DNA of 32,316 nt from Chloroflexota bacterium (GCA_005881175.1 VBEN01000038.1:1-32316); one strand, 5' to 3'. Numbered from the stretch's first letter, positions 12,941-20,789 are shown. Translations and numbers: made by a program. Notes: generated by a model not told the origin, from the sequence alone.

Positions 12941-14862
12941 CGCTCGTTAGCGGCTCCCTGGTCCTCGGACTGGGCCTCGCGTCCTGGTTGCCATCCTGGT
13001 TGACGGGAGGGGAGCGACTGGTGATCGGGATGGTGCTGGCGATCGTGGGGCTGAGCATGGTCGGCTACGGGCTGGCGCTGGTCATCGGCGTCAGCACAGC
13101 GCTCGTGCTGCTGCTCACCAGCCTGGGACTTCTGGCCGGGGGTTATCTCCTGGCGCGGCAGGTGCCGAAGGTCGGGATGGCGTTCATTCCCAGGACATGG
13201 CCCCTGCCAACGGCGGTCGCGGTGCTGGCGCTGCTCATGGGATTCCTCTTCATCCGCGCCGTGGAGGTCATGCCCGACGCCTGGCTGGCGCAGTACAACA
13301 ACACCTGGTCGGACTGGTCGTTCCATGCCAGCTACACGACCGCCTTTATCTACGGCCACAACCTGCCGCCGCAGAATCCGATTTTCGCCGGGACACCCTT
13401 CCGCTACCCGTTTGCGCCGGACTTCGCCAGCGCTCTGCTGGTAGGCGGCGGCTGGAGCATCCCGGCCGCGCTGATCTGGCCGAGCTGGGCGATGACCGTG
13501 CTGGCGCTCAGCGGGCTCATCCTCTGGGCGCGCCGGCTGACCGGCGGCATCGCGGCGGGCGTGATCGCCGTGACGTTGACGCTGCTTGGCGGCGGACTCG
13601 GCTTCTGGTTCTTTTTCGGCGATGCGGCGCGCGCGGGGCTGATCACGACCCTGCTCCATATCCCGCGCACCTACGACCGGTTCGATCCCCCGGTCAACAT
13701 TCAGTGGTACAACCCGATCCTTTCCTACTACCTCCCGCAGCGATCGTTCGTCTTCGGGGCGGCCATCGTCATGGTGGTGCTGCTGCTGGTGACCCCGCCA
13801 TTGCTGCATACGCCGTTCTTCGATTGGCCCGAGACGGTGGCGGCGGTCCGGCAGTCATGGCGGCGGTGGACGCTCAACGCCGAAGCGGTGGCCTTTCTGG
13901 TCGGCGGGACGCTCGCCGGGCTCTTGCCGCTCTTTCACGTCCACAGCCTGGTGGTCGTGGGTATCGTCGCCGCATGCTGGGCGCTTCTCTTTCCGCGGCC
14001 GGCGTGGATCGGGTTCTTTGCGGTCATGCTCCTGCTCGCCGTGCCACGCCTGCTGATGGCGGTGCCGGGCGATCCCGGCGCCCCGCCCGAGCACCAGTAC
14101 CCGCGCTGGCTGATCGGGTGGATGTCGGGGGCCGACGTTCCAGCGTGGTTCTGGATCAAGAACACCGGGCTTTTCATCCCGCTACTGTTGCTCGCCCTGC
14201 TGAGCCCGCTGGCGCTGCGAGGCCGGGCGCGACTGCTGATCGCCCCGTTCAGCCTGGTCTTCATCGTCGCCAACCTGGTCAAGTTCCAGCCCTGGGATTG
14301 GGACAACAGCAAGCTGCTCGTCTTCTGGTATCTGGCCAGCGCCGTGGCGGTGGGCGCCATGCTGGTCCGGTTCTGGCGGAGCCAGGCGTTCGGTGCCATT
14401 GGCGCGAGCGTGATCTGGCTGAGCCTGGTGGCCTCCGGCGTGCTCTCGCTCATGCAGTTCCTTCCGCCGCAAGGGCCGTCCTATGTCTGGTTCACCGCTG
14501 AGGAAGTACAGCTGGCGGCCGACGTGCGCCGGCTGACGCCAGCCAAAGCGGTATTCGTCACCGGGGAGCAGCCGAACAATCCGATTGCGGATCTCGCCGG
14601 ACGCTCGGTGTTGATGAGCTACCCGGGATGGCTCTGGAGCTATGGCATCAACTACAACCAGCGGGAGGCCGATCTCTCCCGAATCTACAGCGGAGATGCG
14701 GCCGCGCTCGAGCTGCTCCACCGGTATCACGTCGCCTACGTGGTGATCGGCCCGGATGAGCGCAGCACCCTCCACGCCAACGTCGACTACTTCAACGCCG
14801 GGTTCCAGCTGGCGCTGCATACCGCGAACTACCAGATCTACGCCGTGCCGCCGCCGCGCTGA
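12910..14862 (+). CDS. Large polytopic membrane protein, probable GT-C-type glycosyltransferase
   Basis: The start is GTG 12910 (VSLLLDLSGLALVSGS), inside the 3' end of the PMT gene; frames upstream of it run inside that gene. The product (650 aa) has about 14 hydrophobic segments and a final soluble domain of about 110 residues (TAEEVQLAADVRRL to IYAVPPPR). After the third to fourth helix comes a luminal loop with WSDWSFHASYTTAFIYG and NPIFAGTPFRYPFAPDF, the acidic-aromatic pattern of uncharacterised GT-C proteins in which D-W and H line the active site. FQPWDWDNSKLLVFWYL near residue 465 is also typical of such families. The C-terminal domain has YHVAYVVIGPDER. It probably works with the PMT neighbour. 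Donor and acceptor are unknown. Confidence 0.78.
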   Translation: MSLLLDLSGLALVSGSLVLGLGLASWLPSWLTGGERLVIGMVLAIVGLSMVGYGLALVIGVSTALVLLLTSLGLLAGGYLLARQVPKVGMAFIPRTWPLPTAVAVLALLMGFLFIRAVEVMPDAWLAQYNNTWSDWSFHASYTTAFIYGHNLPPQNPIFAGTPFRYPFAPDFASALLVGGGWSIPAALIWPSWAMTVLALSGLILWARRLTGGIAAGVIAVTLTLLGGGLGFWFFFGDAARAGLITTLLHIPRTYDRFDPPVNIQWYNPILSYYLPQRSFVFGAAIVMVVLLLVTPPLLHTPFFDWPETVAAVRQSWRRWTLNAEAVAFLVGGTLAGLLPLFHVHSLVVVGIVAACWALLFPRPAWIGFFAVMLLLAVPRLLMAVPGDPGAPPEHQYPRWLIGWMSGADVPAWFWIKNTGLFIPLLLLALLSPLALRGRARLLIAPFSLVFIVANLVKFQPWDWDNSKLLVFWYLASAVAVGAMLVRFWRSQAFGAIGASVIWLSLVASGVLSLMQFLPPQGPSYVWFTAEEVQLAADVRRLTPAKAVFVTGEQPNNPIADLAGRSVLMSYPGWLWSYGINYNQREADLSRIYSGDAAALELLHRYHVAYVVIGPDERSTLHANVDYFNAGFQLALHTANYQIYAVPPPR

Positions 14863-14876
14863 CCTCGAACCGTGGC

Positions 14877-14891
14877 TACAATGCACGCGTG
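14877..14891 (+). promoter_or_regulatory. Candidate leaderless promoter of the holin-4-like gene
   Basis: TACAAT 14877-14882, six nt, then GTG 14889. There is no SD. The hexamer begins 14 nt after the stop of the GT-C gene, so the small gene can be transcribed on its own. Confidence 0.55.
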
Positions 14892-15230
14892 CTGACGCGC
14901 TTCCTGATCCACGTCGTCGCCCTCCTGTTCGTCTTCTATTTCATCTGGCACGTTCACCAGAGCATCCTCGGCGCGGCCATCATCATGGCGGTGATCCTGG
15001 CGCTGGTGAACGCCATCATCCGTCCTGTCCTTCTCATCCTGACGTTACCGGTGACGGTCCTGACCCTGGGGTTGTTCGTGATCATCCTCAACGCGCTGCT
15101 CTTCGGGCTGTCGTTCGCCGTCCTGCAAGGCATCATGGGCGTGCACTTCGATCTGACCTTCCTCCAGATCCTGGTTGGTTACGTGATCTACGTGATCGTG
15201 AGCACGGTTTTGACGCATCTGATCCATTAG
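14889..15230 (+). CDS. Phage-holin-4-superfamily (DUF) small membrane protein
   Basis: This is a 113-residue protein with four membrane helices. The core IIRPVLLILTLPVTVLTLGLF and IILNALLFGLSFAVLQG matches the family described as Phage_holin_4_2, common in bacterial chromosomes far from any phage and of unknown role there. The name is historical; no lysin, terminase or other phage gene is present. GTG 14889 follows a TACAAT hexamer at leaderless distance. Its stop TAG shares four bases with the stop of the convergent PIG-V-like gene (15227-15230), so the two 3' ends overlap with no space for a terminator. Confidence 0.85.
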   Translation: MLTRFLIHVVALLFVFYFIWHVHQSILGAAIIMAVILALVNAIIRPVLLILTLPVTVLTLGLFVIILNALLFGLSFAVLQGIMGVHFDLTFLQILVGYVIYVIVSTVLTHLIH

Positions 15231-16390
15231 AAAGCCCAGTAACCTCGGCTGAAGGCCAGTCCGAAGATGATCAGGGCGATGAAGGAGAGTCCGAGCATCG
15301 GGACGTAGATCCACCCGCTCCGGATGCGTCCGGCGAGCAGGAAGAGCGGGTACATGCTGAGCAGATAGCGGGGAATGCTCAACCAGAACGGCAGGAACGT
15401 GACCATGACGGTCACGGCGGTGGCGTACACGGCATCGGAAGGGCGCAGGCGCAGCCAGCTCAGGATGACGGTCGCGTAGGCGGCGATCCCCCCTGCAATC
15501 TCTCCGCCGCCAACGGTGAGCCGCTCCCAGGGCACTCTCCAGGTGAGTCCCCGGACGGCGTCCAAAAAACCCACCCAGGGGGCGGCGAGCGAATGCGACC
15601 AGTGCTGGCGCTGCACCGTGAGGAAGGCGAACGGGTCAGAAAGCACGATGAGGTTCGTAACGAGGTAGCTGACCAAGCCGAGCAAGATCAGCAGCGGCGA
15701 GACGATCGCTCGCCAGACGCCGTGCAGGACGTGGCGCGCCGCATAGAGCTCGATCAGCAAGAAGGGGAGCAGGGCCAGCCCGGTCAGGCGGGCCGCCGCC
15801 GATAGCCCGCCGAGCATCCCGGCCGCCAGCCAGCGCTGCCGCCGGGCCGCCAGCACGCAGCCGAACGCGAGCGCGCAGAAGAGAGCCTCCGTGTAGCCGA
15901 CGAGGAGGAAATACGCGGTGGGGAAGACGGTAAAGAAGGCGGCCGCCCGAAAGGCCGCCCGCTCACGCCCATCGTGCCGGGCGATCTCATAAAGAAGGAT
16001 CGCCGCCACCACCCCGGCGACGTTACTGATCAGCAGCGCCGCGGTGCGGGCCGGCAGTCCGGCGGCAGCCAGCACTCCGATCAGCGCCGGGTACAGCGGG
16101 AAGAAGGCGATCAGGTTGCGGGCGTCGCCGGTGGCGGCGTAACCCTGGGTGGCGAGATAAAGGTAGTGCTGGGCATCCCACTGATCCCAGGCCTGGCCGA
16201 GGACGGTCAGCGGGTCGGGGCTTGCCCCGAACTCGATCAGCGTCAGGCTGACGAGCAGGACTTTCACCAGCAGGGCGAGCAATAGCAGGCTCAGCCAGGG
16301 CGCAAACCGCTCCGCCGGCCGCTGTGGAACAGCCGGGCTTGGGGTAGGATATCGACTCGGCCTGCCGGCCGCCTCACTGAGTGACCTCAC
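15227..16390 (-). CDS. PIG-V-like mannosyltransferase (GT-C membrane glycosyltransferase)
   Basis: The protein is up to 387 aa. PIG-V-type GT-C enzymes transfer mannose from a polyprenyl-phosphate donor on the outer face of the membrane. After an N-terminal helix comes the diagnostic luminal motif AWDQWDAQHYLYLATQGY (Trp71, Asp72, with the WDAxHYLxIAxxGY pattern), then FFPLYPALIG, and about nine further helices. FFTVFPTAYFLLVGYTEALFCAL is the second conserved block (F-P-x-x-Y, Y-T-E). The longest start, GTG 16390, overlaps the divergent phosphatase start by 10 bp, so the true start may be inside, for example TTG 16282. The C-terminus is convergent with the holin-like gene. Donor sugar is inferred from the family. 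Confidence 0.85.
   Translation of the reverse strand: MRSLSEAAGRPSRYPTPSPAVPQRPAERFAPWLSLLLLALLVKVLLVSLTLIEFGASPDPLTVLGQAWDQWDAQHYLYLATQGYAATGDARNLIAFFPLYPALIGVLAAAGLPARTAALLISNVAGVVAAILLYEIARHDGRERAAFRAAAFFTVFPTAYFLLVGYTEALFCALAFGCVLAARRQRWLAAGMLGGLSAAARLTGLALLPFLLIELYAARHVLHGVWRAIVSPLLILLGLVSYLVTNLIVLSDPFAFLTVQRQHWSHSLAAPWVGFLDAVRGLTWRVPWERLTVGGGEIAGGIAAYATVILSWLRLRPSDAVYATAVTVMVTFLPFWLSIPRYLLSMYPLFLLAGRIRSGWIYVPMLGLSFIALIIFGLAFSRGYWAF
16345..16351. promoter_or_regulatory. Possible bidirectional -10 region
   Basis: TAGGAT (16345-16350) on plus and TATCCT (16351-16346) on minus overlap almost completely, between the PIG-V-like and phosphatase genes. The plus start GTG 16381 would then have a leader of about 24 nt with no SD, and the minus mRNA would begin downstream of the longest start. 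Confidence 0.3.
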
Positions 16391-17208
16391 AAGATTGGCT
16401 TCCCATCCTCCGTGCCATTGCCGCGGAGGTGCGCGCCGCCGTTGCGCCGCTGGCCGGCACGGCGAAGGCCCGCGAGGTGGTCGGCCTCGGCGCCGGCGGC
16501 GATCAGACGATTTACCTGGATCGGCTCGCTGAAGAGATCGTGCTGCGCCACCTGGAGCAAGCCTATCGCAGCGGTTTTCGCTTCCGGCTGATCTCGGAGG
16601 AGCTGGGCGAGCGAGACTTCGGCGGTTCGCCGCTGGTGCTGGTCGACCCCCTGGACGGCAGCGTCAACGCCAAGATGGGGCTGCCATACTATGCCGTCGT
16701 ACTGGCCGTCACGGAGGGTGACCGATTTCGGGATGTTCGGCTCGGCTACGTGCAGAATCTGGTGAGCGGCGAGGAGTTCCATGCGTTCGCGGGCGGGGGC
16801 GCCTTTCACCAGGGTGAGCCGCTCCACCCGCCGGTCCCGGCCTTCGACGGCCGCTCCATCCCCCTGGTCCAGATCGATGCGCCGACCGGCGCCGACCCCA
16901 GAGGGCGGGCGGCAGCAATCCTGGCGAAAGCCGAGAAGGTCCGCCAACTCGGCTCGGCCGCGTTGAACCTCTGCCATACGGCGGCCGGTGGCGTCGCTTT
17001 GCAGCTGACGCCGGCCCCGGTGCGCGCCTTCGATCTCGCCGGGCCGCTGCTGATCCTGCGGGAGGCGGGCGGCATGGCAACCGATTTCGATGGCCGCCCG
17101 GTCGACGCCGTGTCGGTTCGGCTGGATTCGCGCACCACGCTGCTGGCCTCGCTCTCCTCGACGATCCATGCCTTCGCCTTGCAGCTGCTCGGAACGCGGG
17201 TCGCCTGA
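16381..17208 (+). CDS. Inositol monophosphatase / FBPase-like sugar phosphatase
   Basis: The 275-residue protein belongs to the Mg2+-dependent IMPase superfamily, which removes phosphate from inositol, fructose-1,6-bisphosphate or related sugars. Metal ligands are visible: Glu73-Glu74 (ISEELGE), the DPLDGS motif at 89-94, and Asp218 in RAFDLAG (the WDxAG equivalent). The overall shape, with a short N-terminus and NAKMGLPYYAVVLAV after DPLDGS, is closer to archaeal-type dual IMPase/FBPases than to SuhB. The GTG start has no SD. Its TGA overlaps the ATG of the GT4 gene by 1 nt, so it probably makes or dephosphorylates the product or precursor handled by the following GT4 and GH57 enzymes. Substrate is open. 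Confidence 0.88.
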   Translation: MTSQDWLPILRAIAAEVRAAVAPLAGTAKAREVVGLGAGGDQTIYLDRLAEEIVLRHLEQAYRSGFRFRLISEELGERDFGGSPLVLVDPLDGSVNAKMGLPYYAVVLAVTEGDRFRDVRLGYVQNLVSGEEFHAFAGGGAFHQGEPLHPPVPAFDGRSIPLVQIDAPTGADPRGRAAAILAKAEKVRQLGSAALNLCHTAAGGVALQLTPAPVRAFDLAGPLLILREAGGMATDFDGRPVDAVSVRLDSRTTLLASLSSTIHAFALQLLGTRVA

Positions 17209-18521
17209 TGCTCGAGCCCCTGAAGACCACCTTCATCCTGCTTTCCTTCGAAGGCCCTGACGTCTACTCCCAGGCCGGCGGGCTGGGGGTCAGGGTGAAG
17301 GAGCTCTCCCGTGCGCTCGCCGAGCGCGGCTATCAGACACACCTGTTTTTTGTGGGCGATCCCGCCCTCCCGACGGATGAAACCATGCTGGACCAACGGC
17401 TCTTCATCCATCGCTGGAGCCAATGGATCAGCCGCTATCACCCGGTGGGGGTCTACGACGGCGAGGACGACAAGGTGGCGGACCTCAATCGCAGCCTTCC
17501 GGATGCGCTGGTCAACGATTTCATCAAGCCGGCGATCGCGCGCGGCAACACCGTCGTCGTTCTCGGTGAAGAGTGGCATATCGCCCACGCCATGACATTG
17601 GTCTCCGACGCGCTCTATTACGCCGGGTTGCGCGACCGGTGCCTGCTGCTCTGGAACGCCAACAATCATTTCGCGTTTCACCGCATCAACTGGTCGCAGC
17701 TCGCCTTTACCTGCACCCTGATGACGGTCAGCCGCTACATGAAGCACATCATGTGGCGCTGGGGCGTGAACCCGATCGTGGTGCCGAACGGCATCCCGGG
17801 GTCGATGATGGCCAGGGTGAGCCAGGCGCAGGTGCGCGCGGTGCGGGCAGCCGTGAACGCCCCGGCCTTTCTCTTCAAGATCGGGCGCTTCAGCCCTGAT
17901 AAACGATGGCACCAGGCGATCGCGGCGGTGGCTCAGCTGAAGGAGCGCGGCGTGCCGGCCCGGCTGCTGATGCGCGGCGGGCTGGAGCCCTTCGGCGGTG
18001 AGGTGCTGGACTTCGCCGCCCAGCGCGGACTGCGAGTGGCGCGGCTGTCGACGCCAATCGAGGACGTTGCCGGCCTGACCCGGACCCTGAAGGAGCATGC
18101 CGACGCCGACCTGTGGAACGTCACCGCGTTCTTGCCGGACGATCTCCTGCCGGTGCTCTACGCGTCCGCCACCGCCACCCTGGCGAACAGCGGTCATGAA
18201 CCGTTCGGTCTGGTGGGCCTGGAGGCGATGGCCTCGGGCGGGGTCGCGTTCGTCGGGGCGACCGGGGAGGAGTATGCCGAACCCTTCAAGAACGCGATCG
18301 TCATCGAGACGGAGGACGCGGCGGAAATCGTCGCCTACGTCACCCACCTGGCGGAGCATCCGGACACCGCCCGAAATCTGCGGATCGCCGCCCAGCGGAC
18401 GGCGCGCGATTACACCTGGCAGCGTGTGATCGACATCCTCTTGCAGCGGCTCGAGTTCGTAGCGATCAAGCAGGGCCTCAAGCTCCCGCCTGATATTGAT
18501 AGCGGGGCTTTGAGAGGATAG
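17208..18521 (+). CDS. GT4-type glycosyltransferase with glycogen-synthase-like N-terminus
   Basis: The product (437 aa) is a retaining GT-B glycosyltransferase. The N-terminal domain has VYSQAGGLGVRVKELSRAL (the GGLG nucleotide loop at 24-27), as in starch/glycogen synthases and GT4 alpha-glucan synthases. The central part has LLWNANNHFAFHRINW and TVSRYMKHIM, then VVPNGIPG. The C-terminal domain begins FLFKIGRFSPDKRWHQAI (donor-binding Lys region) and has the E-x7-E motif HEPFGLVGLEAMASGG (Glu331, Glu339). It overlaps the phosphatase gene by 1 nt and is followed after 5 nt by GH57. GT4/GT5 plus GH57 neighbours are known from archaeal glycogen loci (the MJ1606-MJ1611 region of Methanocaldococcus), so an alpha-glucan product is likely. 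Confidence 0.87.
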   Translation: MLEPLKTTFILLSFEGPDVYSQAGGLGVRVKELSRALAERGYQTHLFFVGDPALPTDETMLDQRLFIHRWSQWISRYHPVGVYDGEDDKVADLNRSLPDALVNDFIKPAIARGNTVVVLGEEWHIAHAMTLVSDALYYAGLRDRCLLLWNANNHFAFHRINWSQLAFTCTLMTVSRYMKHIMWRWGVNPIVVPNGIPGSMMARVSQAQVRAVRAAVNAPAFLFKIGRFSPDKRWHQAIAAVAQLKERGVPARLLMRGGLEPFGGEVLDFAAQRGLRVARLSTPIEDVAGLTRTLKEHADADLWNVTAFLPDDLLPVLYASATATLANSGHEPFGLVGLEAMASGGVAFVGATGEEYAEPFKNAIVIETEDAAEIVAYVTHLAEHPDTARNLRIAAQRTARDYTWQRVIDILLQRLEFVAIKQGLKLPPDIDSGALRG

Positions 18522-18526
18522 AGCGA

Positions 18527-19732
18527 ATGCCGAACGCCATGGTCATCTATATGGTCGCCCACCAGCCGCGCCGGGTGCGGCTACCGGCTCAGCTGATCGC
18601 CCGGGGCACGCCGCCCGAAAAGATGGATGCGCTGATCTTCGATGAGCAAATGGACCGGCGTTACTTCGACAAGGTGGCGAAGTACTGCTACCGGCCCGCC
18701 ACCGAGCTCTTCCAGTCACTGGTGGACAAGGGAATGAAGATCTCGCTGGGCTTCTCCGTATCGCTGCTGCTGCAGATGCGGCGCTTCTCACCCGATGTGC
18801 TGGCCGGCTTCCAGAAACTGGTCAGCCACGAGAACGTCGAGCTGGTCGCGGTCGAGCCATATCACTCGTTCATCTTCTACCTCGATATCGCCGCCTTTGC
18901 GGAGCGGATGGCGTGGGGCAAAGCGCAGCTCGAGGAGACCTTCCAGAAACGGATCGCCATCACCGACACAACCGAGATGTTCATGTCGAACGATGTTTAT
19001 TTCCAGCTCCAGCTGAGCGGATTCAAGGGTGCCGTCATGGACGGACGGCCCTGGGTGATGGGCTGGCGCGAACCGACCCACCTCTATCGCTACCCCAATG
19101 AGGAGATGCGGCTGTTCACCCGCCACTACGAATTGAGTGACGATGTCGGCTACCGGTTCAGCAACCGGGAGTGGAACGGGTGGCCGCTGATGGCCGACAC
19201 CTATGCCAGCTGGGTGCGGCGGGCGATGGGTGAGTTCGTCTTTCTCGCCTGGGACTTCGAAACCTTCGGCGAACACCATCGCGCCGACTCCGGCATCTTC
19301 CCCTTCATGCACGCACTCCATGCCGACTTCGTCAAGAACAAGATGCGCTACCTCACCCCGTCGGAGGCGATCGGTGCCTTCACGAACGCACATGAGATGC
19401 CGCTGCCCGAATATGGCTGCACTTGGGCCGGCGATGGTGGGATGGATTTCTTTTTGGGCAATGAGGCTCAGCAGGGGATTTTCCGCCTGATGCATCACAT
19501 CTACAACAAAGCCCGGCTGACCAAACACCCGCATCTGATCGACATCGCCATGTGGCTGTTGCAGTCGGACAACCTGCACCTGATCCAGTGGTTCTCAAAG
19601 GCCGGCAGCCAGGCAGAGGTGTCTGCGTACTTCACGCCGGACGAGTGGTGGGAGCTTGGCGCGCTGGGCATCCTGCGAGAGCAACAGCGCGTGTACGTGA
19701 ATTTTCTCCGCGCTATGGACGAGTACGTCTAG
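18527..19732 (+). CDS. Glycoside hydrolase family 57 enzyme, alpha-amylase-like
   Basis: GH57 enzymes are retaining alpha-glucan-active enzymes (amylase, glucanotransferase, branching enzyme). The 401-residue protein has YMVAHQPRR near the N-terminus (the HQP motif 12-14), ITDTTEMFMSND with Glu150 as the likely nucleophile, and FLAWDFETFGEHH with Asp243 as the likely acid/base, followed by TPSEAIGAF and CTWAGDGGMDFFLGNEAQQG. This matches the short, MJ1611-like GH57 group and not the branching-enzyme group. ATG 18527 has GAGAGGA at SD distance, overlapping the stop of the GT4 gene. It probably acts on the glucan made by the two synthase-like genes here. No signal peptide, so cytoplasmic. Confidence 0.9.
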   Translation: MPNAMVIYMVAHQPRRVRLPAQLIARGTPPEKMDALIFDEQMDRRYFDKVAKYCYRPATELFQSLVDKGMKISLGFSVSLLLQMRRFSPDVLAGFQKLVSHENVELVAVEPYHSFIFYLDIAAFAERMAWGKAQLEETFQKRIAITDTTEMFMSNDVYFQLQLSGFKGAVMDGRPWVMGWREPTHLYRYPNEEMRLFTRHYELSDDVGYRFSNREWNGWPLMADTYASWVRRAMGEFVFLAWDFETFGEHHRADSGIFPFMHALHADFVKNKMRYLTPSEAIGAFTNAHEMPLPEYGCTWAGDGGMDFFLGNEAQQGIFRLMHHIYNKARLTKHPHLIDIAMWLLQSDNLHLIQWFSKAGSQAEVSAYFTPDEWWELGALGILREQQRVYVNFLRAMDEYV

Positions 19733-19766
19733 CGGCGATACGCCCAGAGCCCTCAGCGCGCCCCGG

Positions 19767-20207
19767 CTCTTCACGGTCGGGCACTCGACCCGAACCCTGG
19801 ATGAGCTTGTTGATCTGCTGAAGGACTACGGCATCGTCCAGCTGGTCGACATCCGCCACTATCCGCGGTCACGCGCAAACCCGCAGGTAAACCAGGATGT
19901 GCTCGCCGCGGAGCTGCCCCGTCGTGGTATCGCCTATGTCTGGGATGAGGACCTGGGTGGGTTTCGCAAAGGCGGCTACCAGGCTTACATGGCCACGTCC
20001 ACGTTTGTCGCGGGGCTGGACCGCCTCGAACGTTTGGTCGCCCGTGGGACGACGGTGATCATGTGCGCGGAAATCGTCTGGTTTCGCTGCCACCGGCGGT
20101 TTATCGCGCGTCAAATGGTGGCGCGCGGCTATCGGGTGACGCACATCGTTACGCGCGGAAAACCCGAATACGACGAACCCTTGCCTGCTGATACTCAGCC
20201 AACATAG
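19767..20207 (+). CDS. DUF488 protein without a recognisable start codon
   Basis: The frame encodes a full DUF488 domain: LFTVGHSTRTLDELVDLL at the expected N-terminus, VDIRHYPRSRANPQ, then WDEDLGGFRKGGY, and the closing CAEIVWFRCHRRFIARQM block (Cys and Cys-His-Arg). DUF488 proteins are small and of unknown biochemical function. The domain begins at about 19767 (CTC codon), but no ATG, GTG or TTG lies in frame between the upstream stop (TGA 19698-19700) and GTG 19899, which is 44 codons into the domain. Either a rare start is used (ATT 19701 is the only near-cognate ATN), or the gene is damaged or mis-sequenced, or a shortened protein is made. The start given is the first conserved residue. 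It follows GH57 closely. Confidence 0.7.
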   Translation, partial: LFTVGHSTRTLDELVDLLKDYGIVQLVDIRHYPRSRANPQVNQDVLAAELPRRGIAYVWDEDLGGFRKGGYQAYMATSTFVAGLDRLERLVARGTTVIMCAEIVWFRCHRRFIARQMVARGYRVTHIVTRGKPEYDEPLPADTQPT

Positions 20208-20210
20208 AAT
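20181..20210 (+). promoter_or_regulatory. Promoter of the receiver-domain gene
   Basis: TTGCCT (20181-20186), 18 nt, TAGAAT (20205-20210), overlapping the DUF488 stop. The predicted start near 20217 leaves only a few bases before ATG 20220 and 20226; GAGGA 20215-20219 would sit at the very 5' end. Confidence 0.55.
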
Positions 20211-20225
20211 CCTTGAGGAATGGTG

Positions 20226-20657
20226 ATGCGGGGACTCCGTGAGGGCGGTGTCCCGGCCCCCCAACCCGTAAGCGACCTCCCGCCGGTGCTGGTCGCCGAC
20301 GACGACCTCGACGTGCGGACCATGCTTCGCACCCTCCTCGAGCTCGATGGTCATGAGGTGCTGGAAGCCAGGGATGGCCACGAAGCCTGGAGGGCGTGCA
20401 TCGAGTTCCAGCCCTCCGTTGTGGTCGCGGACATCCAGATGCCTGGTATCGACGGGCTGCAACTCTGCCGGCGAATCCGGGCGAGCAAGTACTCCCCGGA
20501 CATCAAGGTGATCGTCTACACGGCAGGGATGGCGACGCCGGAAGAGGCGAAGCGGGCCGGCTGTGATGAGTATTTCCTCAAGACCGACCCGCTGCCGAAA
20601 CTGCGCGAAAAGATTCGCCAGTACACGGGAGCCCGCCCGGGCGGCACGACCTCCTGA
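20226..20657 (+). CDS. Single-domain response regulator (receiver only)
   Basis: The product (143 aa from ATG 20226; ATG 20220 adds two residues) is a CheY-like receiver domain. Numbered from 20226: acidic pair Asp25-Asp26 (VLVADDDLDV), phosphoacceptor Asp69 (VVVADIQMPGIDG), Thr99 (VIVYTAG) and Lys119 (YFLKTDPL). All phosphorylation residues are intact. There is no DNA-binding or enzymatic output domain; a Pro-rich N-terminal tail of about 18 residues precedes the fold. No histidine kinase is within the window, so its partner must lie elsewhere. It has its own promoter and a GAGGA SD six bases before ATG 20226. Its job could be kinase-to-partner phosphotransfer or direct protein binding. Confidence 0.92.
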   Translation: MRGLREGGVPAPQPVSDLPPVLVADDDLDVRTMLRTLLELDGHEVLEARDGHEAWRACIEFQPSVVVADIQMPGIDGLQLCRRIRASKYSPDIKVIVYTAGMATPEEAKRAGCDEYFLKTDPLPKLREKIRQYTGARPGGTTS

Positions 20658-20725
20658 GCCGGTGCGCGGCTATCAGGGGCCAGCCGTCCCGGCCAGCCGG
20701 TTCGCGGCCAGGCCGTCATCGTTCT

Positions 20726-20742
20726 GAATACGATCCGTATTC
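20726..20742. promoter_or_regulatory. Perfect 7+7 palindrome, candidate operator
   Basis: GAATACGATCCGTATTC: arms GAATACG and CGTATTC around ATC. It lies 32 bp before the TATACC hexamer of the next gene, where an activator could bind. The regulator is unknown. The rest of the 20658-20786 gap has no gene; it holds two copies of GGCCAGCCG. Confidence 0.45.
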
Positions 20743-20774
20743 GGGTGCTGCAAGGTCGCATACGGCGGCCCGGT

Positions 20775-20789
20775 TATACCGCAGGGGTG
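20775..20789 (+). promoter_or_regulatory. Candidate leaderless promoter of the 220-residue membrane protein
   Basis: TATACC 20775-20780, six nt, then GTG 20787. It decides the start: the open frame upstream to 20745 would add a basic stretch with no support. Confidence 0.5.

Noticed and set aside
13197-14501. 434-codon plus-strand frame inside the GT-C gene
   Set aside because: Arg/Gly/Ala-rich out-of-frame reading of a membrane-protein gene that has clear helices in its own frame.
14889-15230. Holin-like gene as evidence of a prophage
   Set aside because: The family is common on bacterial chromosomes, and no other phage gene is present within the window.
16806-18359. 517-codon open frame on the minus strand
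   Set aside because: It is antisense to the phosphatase and GT4 genes, low in hydrophobic order and rich in His, Arg and Gln, a typical GC-rich shadow; the plus-strand frames carry all the conserved motifs.
19552-19821. Possible frameshifted start for the DUF488 gene in the +1 frame
   Set aside because: That frame gives no DUF488-like sequence at the junction, and the GH57 gene it overlaps is intact to its own stop, so a simple frameshift does not explain the missing start.
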